Shown here one piece after another: positions 45,031-55,145 of a stretch of DNA of 64,000 bases. Both the position numbers and the translations under genes were made by a program. Numbering within the stretch: the stretch's first letter is position 1; every line of letters starts with the position of its first letter. This DNA comes from Begonia masoniana (lineage: Eukaryota > Streptophyta > Magnoliopsida > Cucurbitales > Begoniaceae): NCBI GenBank assembly GCA_022432975.1, contig CM039516.1:32831737-32895736 (forward strand), read 5' to 3'. Below the pieces are notes generated by a model. The model did not search any database. It was not told the origin of the DNA and was given only the letters and a program-made list of their open reading frames with translations.

Positions 45031-45386
45031 ACCCACATGCATTTTTTTTTTTCTGTTTTCTGACTTTTCAAAACACGTTTCAACCCGACCTTTTACGATA
45101 CTTTTTAACCCCATGTATTTTAAAGGATTTTAAAGACCCAAAAACCGAGTTGACATTTTATCGAAAAATGGTTTTAACGTTGTTTTAATGATTTAAAAGT
45201 TGACGAATTTTATGCCCGTCATGTTTAAGTTAAAGTTAGGTTATTTAGGGTCGATCGAGGTTGGTTTTAGAGTGTTAAGTAAAAACGAAAAATTTTACGT
45301 GGAAATACGAGGGCTTAGGTCAAAGTTATGTCAATGTAAAGTCAAGTCCTGTGACGGCCCTACGGGGTTGGGGTCATTACAGGTAG

Positions 45387-46120
45387 AGGTTGAAGGGTCC
45401 CTGCTGGAATTTGATGCTCTACCTTAACTTGTTGACATATGACACAAGATTCCACATGCTTCGCCACATCCCTTTTCATATTAGGCCACTAAAAATGCTG
45501 CTTTAAGTCTCTATACATCTTGGTACTTATGGGATGCACAGAAAAAGCAGAAGAATGTGCCTCAATTAACATATCCTTTCGCAAAACTGGGTCCTCCAGA
45601 ACATAGCACCTATTTGTGAACTTCAATACCTCATTCTCTGAATAGCTAAACTTGGAAGACGTATTAGATTCCATGCTCAATTTGAATTTACTCCATTCTG
45701 AATCATCTTTCTAAGCATTTTTTATCTTGTCCAAAATGGTCAGCTTTAGAGATATCAGCGAGAGTGTAGCCGCTAAGTCCGAAACTACTTCCACATCAAA
45801 TCTTTGAATCTCCGATTTTAACGATGCAGATATTGTTGAAGCCTCGACTGCATTGTTTTTGAAATTCTGCTTAAAGCATCAGCTACCCTGTTTGTCTTTC
45901 CTAGGTGGTACTTGATTTTGAAGTCATAGTCTTTAACAAACTCTAGTCACCGCCTCTGTCGCATGTTTAACTCTTTCTACGTAAAAATATACTTTAGGCT
46001 CTTGTGATCTGAAAACATCTCGCACTGTTGTCCATACAAATAATGTCTCCATATCATTAATGTGAAGACCACTTCTGCCAACTCAAAGTCGTGCGTAAGG
46101 TAATTCTGTTAATAACTCGT
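45387..46120 (-). pseudogene. Element D RNase H end and integrase zinc-binding domain
   Basis: In minus order: [43 protein letters not shown] and ADALSR (end of RNase H), then after a decayed spacer [23 protein letters not shown] and CVICQQVK, the His-His-Cys-Cys zinc-binding head of integrase. Stops and frame changes are frequent; only 45489-45680 stays open. LTR F separates it from the core. Confidence 0.82.
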
Positions 46121-46343
46121 CAATTGCCTCGAAGCATACGCACAACTCTTCCATCTTGCATCAAAACACAGCCCAAACCAATATTTGAAGCACCATAATA
46201 AATACTAAATTTTTCATTTTTGACAGGTAATGCCAAAATAGGGGCTGTCGTCAATTTTTGTTTCAACTTCTGAAAACTCTCTTCACATTCATTTGACCAC
46301 CAGAACTTCATGTTCTTTCTAGTTAACCGGGTTAGAGGCATTG
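46120..46343 (-). pseudogene. Element D RT thumb to RNase H start
   Basis: The frame reads [55 protein letters not shown]. RNase H normally has a catalytic Asp in Y-x-D-A-S; here it is glycine (YGAS), so activity is lost. It joins directly to 47881-48093 when LTR E and one CATTG copy are removed. Confidence 0.85.
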
Positions 46344-47880
46344 TGACACGGTGGCCCTCAGAAAAGGGGCCGTGTTAACCCACAAAATAAGCAAGTGTTC
46401 GGGTGTGGAGTGAATTAAGCACAAACCAAAAAATTAGATGAGAAAAATGGAAGAAATGCAACTAAATGAAATTGGTGCTAGGTGTGTGCTAGGTGGCCGA
46501 ATGGTGTGCGCATGTTGAGGACATGAAATGAGTAAGAAAATAAATAGAAAGAGATGAAGAGAGTGAGTGAATAAAAACGTGAAGAAGAAAATGCAATGGA
46601 GGTGAAGAAAAATGAAAGAAAACTAAGGTGGAATGTGTGAGAGTGTTATGGCCGAATTGATGACAATAAAATTGCAAGAAAATAAAATGGATGAGAAGAA
46701 GATGGAAATACCTTTGGCGGACCCGAGGAGCTATCTCACGTTTGAGCTCTCGGGTGCACGTTTTCTTGGAGGAAAACGTGCACCGTAGGCCTAGGTTTTC
46801 TTCCTCGAAGCCCTTACTCTCAAAAGAACAAGGTAAGAAAAAATAAGAGCTAGCCTAACAACCTTGAGCTAGGATAGCAATGGAGGACCACTCCACTCGA
46901 TAGAAATCGAGGAAACACCCGAAGATTCTTCTAACACGTTGTTAGGGAAATAGTAATTTCATAAATGAGCAAAAGTTGGCTACAAACACTAATGCTATGC
47001 TTAAATAGGCAACCTAGGTGGATGATTAGGGTTTTACATGGATTTGAAGATGAAATGGAGGCCCTTAGATGGAGAAGTAATCGAATGGCTATGAGGCTCA
47101 ATCTGCGCGCGTGCCCTTTAGCCAACCAAACGTTACCGCGCGCGCCCTCAGATGCCCAGCAGCGTGCCACCTCAGTAATCCCGCACGCGCCATCTGATGT
47201 CTAGCAGCATGCCACATCAGCAATCCGAGTGAAGCTCCAGCGCGCCTTCAGCGATGCAGCCAGCGCGCTCCTCATCCTACAGTGATGCAGCTGCCCCCGC
47301 GCGCCACTCCTTTGCTACCCGATGCTGCCCGCGGGTGCCCAGCCAGCTCCTCTCTTTGATCCGAGCCCTTCTTTAGCCAATGGATGAGATTTGGCCAACT
47401 CTTTGATCCATGTTGCCACCCACATGTGTACTTGCAATTTCATTCCTTTAAATGTGGGCTCTTCTTTGGACCAAGCCTTTCTTTAGGCTCCATTTGTTGA
47501 AGTGCTTTTCCTTGTTGAATAATTGTTGAATAATTCTTCAACCCATCATCCACCACATACATCTAACCCTAACCACACAATCTAATACATGATGTAAATA
47601 TAATAATCCATACAATAAAGGCTAATGTATGCCAAATAAGTTTAAAAACCAAAAAATACATATTTAGAGGCCCGGGAAGACAAATTCCCATTGGGCTACT
47701 TGAAGGCTCCGTATAGATGTTCCAATGAAAGATATGCAGGGGTTTGTCCACATCCTCGGAAGTTGGCTCTCAATCCACGATGGGGTCAAAACCTGCAAAA
47801 AGAGAAAAATCATAAGAAAATTGAGTAATTAAATTATGGGCCCAAGTTGTGATCTTGTGATGGGCCTCCTTGGCATGTCA
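46344..47880. mobile_element. Solo LTR E (1537 bp) nested in element D RNase H region
   Basis: Ends TGACACGG and GGCATGTCA give a TGACA/TGTCA inverted terminus; target duplication CATTG at 46339-46343 and 47881-47885. No coding interior. It contains a perfect 13-bp hairpin (46753-46765 / 46772-46784, loop TTGGAG) and repeated 'gccagcagcgtgccacctcag'-like words (47130-47270). The family is not related to the TGTAAC LTRs. Orientation is uncertain. Confidence 0.85.
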
Positions 47881-48600
47881 CATTGTTATCTTCGAGAATT
47901 CTTCTGTAAATCTCCTATAATATCCAACTAATCTAAGGAAACTACGGATCTCACTAATGTTCCTCGGTTGTGGCCAATCTTTAACGGATTGAATCTTGGT
48001 TGGATCAACAGAGATGTCTTTCTTAGAGATGACATGACCAAGGAAATTGATTCTGTCAAGCCAAAACTTGAACTTTGAAAATTTTGCATACAATTAGTGT
48101 AGCTTTAGGGTTGTTAAAACAATCTTGAAGTGCTCCATATGTTCTTCTTCAGTCCGAGAATAAACAAAGATATCATCAATGAAGACTACCAAACACTTAT
48201 CTAGATACTCCTGGAATACTCAGTTCATCAAATTTATAAAAGCTACTGGAGCATTCGTCAACTTAAAAGACATTACCAAGAACTCGTAGTGTTCATATCT
48301 GGTTCTAAATGCTATCTTGGGGATGTCCTCTGCTTTTACTTTCAGTTGGTAATATCCCGAGCGTAAATCAATTTTTGAAAATACCCGAGCACCTTGAAGT
48401 TGGTTGAACAAATCATCTATTCGTGGTAGTGGGTACTTTTTCTTTATTGTCAGCTTGTTCAATTCCCTATAGTCAATGCACATTCTTAAGGATCTATCAT
48501 TCTTCTTGACAAAAAGGATGGGTGCTCCCCAAGGAGAAAAGATAGGGCATATGAAACCCTTATCTACCAATTCTTTTAGCTGCACAACTCTTTCAATTCT
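47881..48600 (-). pseudogene. Element D reverse transcriptase
   Basis: Open at 48585-48220: [80 protein letters not shown]. Then the catalytic FIDDIFVYSRTEEEH (48190-48140, in another frame) and [34 protein letters not shown] (48093-47881). All RT blocks are recognisable, including both Asp of the catalytic pair, but frame changes near 48585, 48220 and 48100 break it. It copies the element RNA into DNA in the particle. Confidence 0.88.
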
Positions 48601-49388
48601 GTCGGTGCCATCCGATAGGGATTTTTAGATATGGGTGCAGCACTTGGATAGACGTCAACGACAAATTTGATGTCCCTATCTGGGGGTAATCTCGGTAAAT
48701 TGTCCAAGAAGACTTCAAGAAAATTTCGAACAACCAGAATATCTTGGAGGTTCTTCTCACCTCGCCTTTGCGTATCAATCACACTGGCTAAGAACCTCAT
48801 ACATCCACTTCTCAGTAATTGTTGGGCCCTTAGAGAGAATACAGTAGGAATCTTACTTGGGTTCTTTACTGCTTGAAATGAATATTTTTCTCCATTCGGG
48901 GGTTAAAAACATACTATCCTGGACTTGCAATCGATCGTGGCAAAGTGTCTAAATAGCCAGTCCATTCCCAAAATAACGTCATATCCCTTCATATCCATTA
49001 CTTCCAGATCCGCAAGCAGCTTGTTGTCTCCTACTGAAATCATACAGCCTTGCACTACTTGATCTGAGTGCAAACACTCCCCAGACGATATCATGACATC
49101 ATAACAATGCTCAGCCGCCTTAGGCATCCAATTAAATTTAACGATGAATGCAGAGGATATAAACGAATGCGTCACACCAGAATCTATCAACGTATAAGTA
49201 GCTACATTACCAATGAAGATTGTAACTGATATAACCGCTAGCTGCTCGACATCGTCAGGTTCTATTAAGGCGAAAATTCTTGGTGCAACCTTCACCTGAT
49301 CTTTGTTCGGCATTGGGCAGTCTTTGACGAGATGAGCCCGTTTCGTTGCATCGGTAGCATCGGCCCGAAAAAGCTCTGCATTCCTCAA
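48600..49388 (-). pseudogene. Element D zinc-knuckle end, protease and pre-RT linker
   Basis: 49388-48903 is open: AHLVKDCPMPNKDQ (end of the nucleocapsid knuckle), PRIFALIEPDD, then the protease with active site TLIDSGVTHSFIS, and GYDVILGMDWLFRHFATIDC. The Asp-Ser-Gly triad is intact. After a stop at about 48903 a second frame (48800-48576) gives [20 protein letters not shown] and [11 protein letters not shown], the linker into RT. One extra or missing base near 48577 shifts the frame. Confidence 0.86.
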
Positions 49389-50140
49389 AATGGTTTTTCT
49401 TGCACGTTAGACACTGTGGAGTCGGTGTAGGTCCTTGCATACACTTGTCCCTTCCTTGATCGATCTTTTCATTGTTGAGTCTCTTTACTCCCCTTTGCTG
49501 CGGTTGCCATCCATTGCTTTGTTGTTGTTGTTGTGGCGGAATTTCTCTGAAAAATCTTCTTGCCGGGCCCGCTTGCTTTTAAAATCTCATTTCTACTTCT
49601 TCCACTTCTAAAGCTTTAGCCACCACTTTAGAGTAGGACACATCATGAATTCCTGATATTTTGACCCCTCTGTAGATTTCGATCTTCAGGCCTTACACAA
49701 ACTTGTGCACTTTATGCTCATTTTTACTCACAAGGTGTCCGGCAAAACGGGACAGTTATTCAAACTTCCGGACATACTCTGACACTGATCCATATTGACG
49801 AAGTTGAACAAACTCCACCAATTTATTCGTCCAGATGGTGTGGTTGAAGTTTTTGTCGTAGAACATGTCCTTGAACTGCTCCCACGACATCTCCTTCACA
49901 TTGCGAGTACTTTTTATCGTATCCCACCAATACCGTGCATCTTTCGCCAACATGAATACTGCGCAGGAAATTTTGTCTCCCTCATTGATTTTGGCATACT
50001 CGAATATATCCTCCAAAGTCCAGATCCATTCCTCGGCATACGTTGGATCCGAAGATTGCCCATCAAAGTTCAGAGGTTAGAGTCACATGAACCTTTCGCA
50101 ACTTAGATCGTTGGATGAATTGGAGCTTGAATTCCCATGT
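49388..50140 (-). pseudogene. Element D gag
   Basis: The capsid-like domain is read at 50016-49756: MEDIFEYAKINEGDKISCAV, LAKDARYWWDTIKSTRNVKEM, WEQFKDMFYDKNFNHTIW, LVEFVQLRQYGSVSEYVRKFE, then stop and ARRFFREIPPQQQQQ. A C-rich CLTCKKNHFEEC and CYRC start the knuckle near 49410-49330. It is the same gag family as A and I. The N-terminus near 50140 is decayed and no start could be fixed. Confidence 0.82.
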
Positions 50141-50386
50141 TCTTCTCTGGCCATAAATCTTTCTAACTATTGGAACTGACGATCCACTAGTCTGAAAGAT
50201 GCCTAATCGCATCGTCCCTATCATCCACTGTCCTTCCTCGTTCCCTCACCATGACTCGTTAATCCTAGACAACTTATAACATAGATAAATATCTTATAAT
50301 ATAACATAACATAAATACTTACAGTTGAGGGAGCATCTCCATAAGGTAGCTCTTGTTGTTAGGCAGTCTGTAGAAATGATTTTTAA

Positions 50387-50405
50387 CCCAGAAGCTCTGA
50401 TAGCA
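50387..50405 (-). other. Element D primer-binding site
   Basis: On the minus strand TGCTATCAGAGCTTCTGGG follows the 5' LTR end after five bases. It differs at one base from the initiator-methionine-tRNA-type site TGGTATCAGAGC. Confidence 0.85.
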
Positions 50406-50410
50406 TAAGT

Positions 50411-52319
50411 TGTCACGACTCAGATCCGTGACCTGGATCGCGACTCGTTTCTCGAAAAACTTTTCTTAAAAACTCTCGAAAAGAGTTAAAATATTCTTGT
50501 AAACAATTATAATCGTTTATAAAATACGTTGGGGAAAGAATCATAAAGAAAACAATTGATCTTAAATTATTTTTTTTTCAAACTTTTTTTTATACAAGGG
50601 AGTTGATGGGGAGGGATCGCTGAGGGGTGATTGATTGCCGCCCCATAGGTGACTGATCGGCCGCCTCACGGGTTTCTCCTCCCTTTTCCTTCAAATTTTC
50701 TCATTTTTAACCCTTTTTCCTTTCAACAAACAATCCATCCAATCCCTCACATTTCATTCATAAAATCATCACCAATCATACTCCGAACATCAATCTCAAT
50801 CCTCAACAAATCAATAATTTTCAAAATCTTCAAACGTAAACTTTCAAAAACACATGTTTTGATAAAATTGTGAATGGGAAGGAAAACGTAGCGGAAGTTT
50901 AAAAATGTAGTAAACCCTATAATAGTTTTTCTTTAAAACATAAATCCTTCTATTCACATCAAATATCATTTACAATCTCCAAGATTTATTTAAAACTAAA
51001 TCCTTCGAATCCATACCGAGTCATACCAAAACACATAAGTCTCGCCCACGAGTCAAAAGTCGCCCTAACAACCACGAGCATCCACCATGAACATACCCCT
51101 TCTACTGCATCCTTTAGTATAGTCGAGGCTCGACGTCCTCACATGTGACTTCTTCACCTACATCACAAAGTTCAACTAATGAGTCTAACGCTCAGCAAGT
51201 GATGCATAAAGGAAATGAATGCTCGTGATCATGCAATGCATAAAAACATGTTTTTCTATTTTTTCTATTTCTTTTCTTTCACTTTACATTAGTTATTGAG
51301 GGATCATACTGGGGAGAGTAGGTACGTATACGTGGTCCTAAGCGTGGATAAATTCATGGTCCTGGGCATGAACAAAATAAAAATACGTGGTTCTGGGCAT
51401 GGATAAAATCCTTGGTCCTGGGCGTGGACAACCTAACTCAGCCCCACCCCAAAATAACTATTTACGTACATTTCATTTTGTTTTATTCTTTCCATTTTCA
51501 TTTCGTAAAACATATGCATAAATCATTTTTTCGGTTTTTAGAAAACATGATGCATGATTCATGAGTAATGCACATACATATCCTCAAGTCTTCATTCATA
51601 TTCATATTAAATTTAACATAAAATACACAAAACAGTAACTCAATAACACAATTCTACCCACAACTACATACCCCAAACTACTCATGAAAATTTATCAAGT
51701 AAACCATCAATATCGTTAACTTCCTAGCACCTTGTGATGTAGGCCAATAGGCCAAACACACACAAACACCACTTACCTTAAGTCTTTAGCAAAGTTTATA
51801 ACACTTGGTCAATTCCCTTTTCTTGACTTGATAAACCTAAAGCACATAAACTGAACAATTACCATAAGCATGAGATTCCACAAACAATTCATACCTAACA
51901 CTCATTATGCATATCATACCCTTTGTCAATTGAAAACCATTTGGTTGATCTATTAACATCAAATCCGGAACTGTCTTAAATTTTCCCAGTTTTTAAACCA
52001 ATTTACCATTTCCCTCTAAAAATGCATAATTTGGTAACCCTTTCCATTCAAACTCACAAACATGCATCTCAACTAGATTATATCCCAACATATCAAAGAA
52101 GAGAAGAAAAGAAACTCAAATTTCATGTATAAAGCTTTTGGTTCACAAACCCACAAGTAAAACCCCACAAAACCTGCTTCATTCACATTTAACCCTAAAA
52201 TTTCATAAATCTTTAAACATATTTCTTACCTTCAAGCTTCAACCATTAGAAGAGGAGGAAAATGGAGGAAAAAATTCGTGGGTGGTGGGAGGGGGGGGAG
52301 AGGCTTTAGTAACGAGAGA

Positions 52320-52364
<45 letters not shown>

Positions 52365-52646
52365 TGTGTGTGTGTGTGTATAGGAGAACCTTTGGATTTA
52401 AATCCAAAGTTTAAATCCATTTAACCCATATATTTCAAATCCAATTTATAAATTATAAACATATATTTCACATCCCCTTTTTTCTTCAAATTTTTGCCCT
52501 TTTTAATTTTTACCATCACTTTTTCTTCTTTCCTTCATCCTATAAATGACATACTCTTTATTTATCTCCAACTTGATAATCCATAAAATCTCACATGAAT
52601 TCTATGCACCTAAGTTAAATTATTCGATAAAATTTTTGATGTTACA
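50411..52646 (-). repeat. Element D 5' LTR (2236 bp)
   Basis: Plus-strand ends TGTCACGACTC and GATGTTACA; target duplication TGTGT follows at 52647. It is colinear with the split 3' LTR. It includes 'gtggtcctgggcatgaaca' repeats (51328-51430), the common ATCACAAAGTTCAACTAATG...AGCGTT-type block (51165-51200), a poor version of the GATCGATC zone (50610-50660) and a long GA/GT repeat. Confidence 0.92.
52314..52379. repeat. (GA)n-(GT)n microsatellite
   Basis: GAGAGA runs with two GG interruptions, followed by eight or so GT units. The same site in the 3' LTR of D (near 41036) has only a short GA run, so expansion happened after D inserted. Confidence 0.97.
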
Positions 52647-52651
52647 TGTGT

Positions 52652-53103
52652 GTTTGAATGGATTGGGCAACAACTTCCAACATCTATAACTAGCACTACA
52701 CTTAGAACTTTGGGCTTCAATTTTGAGAGCTTCTAGCCTAAGGGGAGTACAAATATCCCTAAAAAAAATGGCAGTGTAATTCACTGAGACGAAAAAGTTA
52801 TGATGCGAATGGTGGAGATCGTCAGATGGTCAGAATTACACCATTTGGCCAAGAATAATACCCAAATTTTAGGGGCAATAACTCTGTCAATATGGATGAT
52901 CTTAATGCAAGTTTTGGACAACAACTTTCTCTAGATTTGAAGAATACTTCCTCAAAAATTTTGTAGCCAAAAGCATTGTGGAAAACGAGTTATGGATGTA
53001 GTAACCAAATTGGTCTGAATAGGTGTTAAAATTGCACTTATTGACTTCTATGGCCACCTTTATAACAAGGGCACTCCAAATTGGGATGTTTGATAGTTTT
53101 ATG
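52652..53103. other. Non-coding sequence between D and LTR K
   Basis: No gene or repeat recognised. The text has moderate complexity ('ggggcaataactctgtcaa', 'ttgccaagaat') and could be an older repeat remnant. Confidence 0.4.
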
Positions 53104-54336
53104 TGTAACGTCCCCGAACCCTCCCCGGCTCGGTGCGCTACTTGGCTTACACTTACTATGTTTAAAACAGTGTTTAAAATACGTCGAAAAGATCGGGTGA
53201 AAATATATTTGAAAAACCAACTCCAAAATATCAACGAAAACGTGGGAAATAGTTGAAAATAAACGTTGTTTATTTTACAAAAAATCGAGCAGCATAACGT
53301 TTAATTTTTATAAACCCCAAAACATCAAAACAATAAAACATCAACCAAAAAGAGTTATAAATTCCCATCATTTCCACAAGAAAAAATTTACAATAAACTA
53401 CCAAAATACAAATTCCCCCACACCTCCCAAAGACCATGGTCGAGATGCCCCGATAACTGCCAGCACCGACATGCCCTGTGCGTCGCCGACTGCTCCATAG
53501 TCCTGGGCTCCCTCGTATAGTTCACCTGTAACTCTGTCGTCACCTACACCACATAACACACACACACGTAAGCTTACGCTTAGCAAGTAGGGGATAACAA
53601 ATATAAACATGCACAATGCACACACAGCCCTCACACAACCCTAACACATGCAGTTTCTACTCCCTCCGTTGTTTTGTTTCATTTTTCGTTGCATTTCTAC
53701 TATTTACTCATGCACGTTAACGACGAAACGTTAAACCCTCTAGTGCTCTGCTTGCACCTTAACGACGAGGCGTTCAATTCCCTAGTGCATGCTCTAGCAC
53801 GTTAACGACGAGACGTTAAACCTTCTAGTGCTATGCTTGCACCTTAACGACGAGGCGTTTCACTCTCTAGTGCATACTCTAGCACGTTAACGACGAGACG
53901 TTAAACCCTCTAGTGCGACTTGCACTTTAATGATGAGGCGTTTAAATCTCTAGTGCATACTCTAGCACGTTAACGATGAGACGTTAAACCCTCTAGTGTG
54001 ACTTGCACTTTAACGACGAGGCGTTCAACCCTTTAGTGCTTTGCTTACACGTTTCATGCTTGCCATTCCAATCATGAACATAACTCATTTTCGTACCTTA
54101 AATCATAATGCATGACATTCACACAATACTCAAATACAAACAACCAACAACAACAACAAAATAAATCCTATCGTTCCGTGGTGTAGGCCCGAAGGCAAAA
54201 CAATTACAACCCACTACTTATCTGCTCCTCTGCATGTGTTTGTTCACTTTGACTACGCTAAACGTTCGCTCGTTAACCTATCACGTTAAGGGGAAAAACA
54301 CTTAGAAACCATTAATATAATTCTAAAGAATACCTA
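53104..54336 (-). repeat. LTR K, minus orientation, truncated by element I
   Basis: Begins TGTAACGTCCCCGAACC. The minus-strand plan fits the other LTRs: CACCTACACCACATAACAC and AAGCTTACGCTTAGCAAG (53540-53585) correspond to the GATGTAG and TAAGC..TTAGGCTT blocks, then comes the tandem slot. The rest is cut by the start of element I at 54337. Confidence 0.75.
53711..54046. repeat. Minisatellite with AACG..CGTT dyads in LTR K
   Basis: About seven to eight half-units of 42-48 bp, alternating in two types: 'cacgttaacgacgagacgtt' and 'caccttaacgacgaggcgtt', each followed by 'ctctagtgc'. The alternation gives a higher-order unit of about 90 bp. It occupies the same slot as the 'ctcacgggg' repeats of LTRs L and C. 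Confidence 0.9.
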
Positions 54337-55101
54337 TGTAACACCCAGTTTTACGAGATTTTGTTATTCCAATAAATAATGGCATTTTTGTAAATATGTC
54401 AAATTAAGTCCGTTTTGCGAACGGAAAGTTTTAATGGAACTTTAATAATAAATTGAAATTTTGGGCAAAATAAGAAAATTTGGAGAAAACGAATGATTAG
54501 CTAAATAACGAAACAAAGGATGAAACAAATAGAAAATCTAAAGGATGGGCAAATTGGTAATTTGGCAAGCCTAAAATGTTATAAAAAATCACATTTCTTC
54601 CTCCCCCTTCAACATTTCCACGGTTTCTTTTCTCTCTCGATGCGATCTCCCTCTCCCTCATGCGGCTTTCTCCTCCGATCACAACAATTTCTTCACGATT
54701 TCTCCTCCAAACCTGACCCTAGGTATGAATCTATAGTTTTGGAGCTTTAGATTTCAATTTCTAGGGTTAAACGGATTAGGGTTTTGTTTAGGGTTTTGCA
54801 GAATAGCCGAGTATTGTTTGTAACGGCTAGGTTTACCTTATTTACGACTTTAGTGAGTGTATTTATGATTATTGGTGGAAGTTTGATGGTTTAATGGAGG
54901 TTGTAGAAAAGTTTGGTGGTTGGATATTTTAAAAACCCTATTAATAGAGGTTTGGAAATTCACGAGCATGAATTGCTCGACGAAATGCCTCAATAAATTA
55001 ATTTAGAGTTTTAGGAGATTTCCTTAGTTAAGGTTTTGTTAGTTTGGAAGTTTAACGGTTCAAACTCGATTTTAAATGATGATTGTTGTGAATTGCCATA
55101 G

Positions 55102-55145
55102 GTGAACAACGCTCATGGACAGAGCTTAAATTGCAACGACGCAAG
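55102..55145 (+). other. Putative 44-bp mini-exon in element I LTR
   Basis: Flanked by GCCATAG and GTAAGT. Sequence close to the element A block (GTGAACAACGCTCATGGACA against GTGAACGACGCTCGTGGACG). Confidence 0.42.

Larger units (their letters stand above)
42422..45381 (+). mobile_element. Solo LTR F (2960 bp) nested in element D integrase
   Basis: Starts TGTAACACCCAAG, ends TTGGGGTCATTACA. Target duplication GGTAG at 42417-42421 and 45382-45386. Modules: two copies of the CCGTT/AACGG dyad region (42493, 42649), leader ending CTCTAG|GTAAGA (42965), mini-exon-like block 43540-43587, a three-fold 'gtctgagggaagtggttcac' repeat (43770-43930), CATTAGGCTTA...GATGTAG|GTGAAG (44140-44175), G+C-rich palindrome zone (44740-45030). 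No interior. G, H and the first 331 bases belong to this family. Confidence 0.92.
30169..52646 (-). mobile_element. Element D: Tekay/Del-type Ty3/gypsy chromovirus with four nested insertions
   Basis: Target duplication TGTGT lies at 30164-30168 and 52647-52651. The 5' LTR is on the right (50411-52646), the 3' LTR on the left (30169-41307, interrupted). The interior (41308-50410) encodes, in minus-strand order, gag, zinc knuckle, protease, RT, RNase H, integrase with a Tekay-like FHISMLQK tail, and a chromodomain. Subtracting element B, the Cassandra copy, F and E leaves about 9.0 kb with LTRs of about 2.2 kb and a 4.6-kb interior, normal for the clade. Many stops and frame changes make it inactive. 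Chromodomains of this clade direct integration to heterochromatin. Confidence 0.93.

Noticed and set aside
44656..45133. Long overlapping frames on both strands (up to 152 codons)
   Set aside because: They fall in the GCGC/GATCGATC zone of solo LTR F, where stop codons are rare because of composition; no domain is seen.
46489..47204. Short frames inside LTR E
   Set aside because: No start context or motif; the region is a solo LTR with target duplications.
53711..54046. Regular repeats with spacers, superficially like a CRISPR array
   Set aside because: Repeats are directly adjacent variants of two alternating half-units inside a plant LTR, spacers are not unique, and no cas gene is present.
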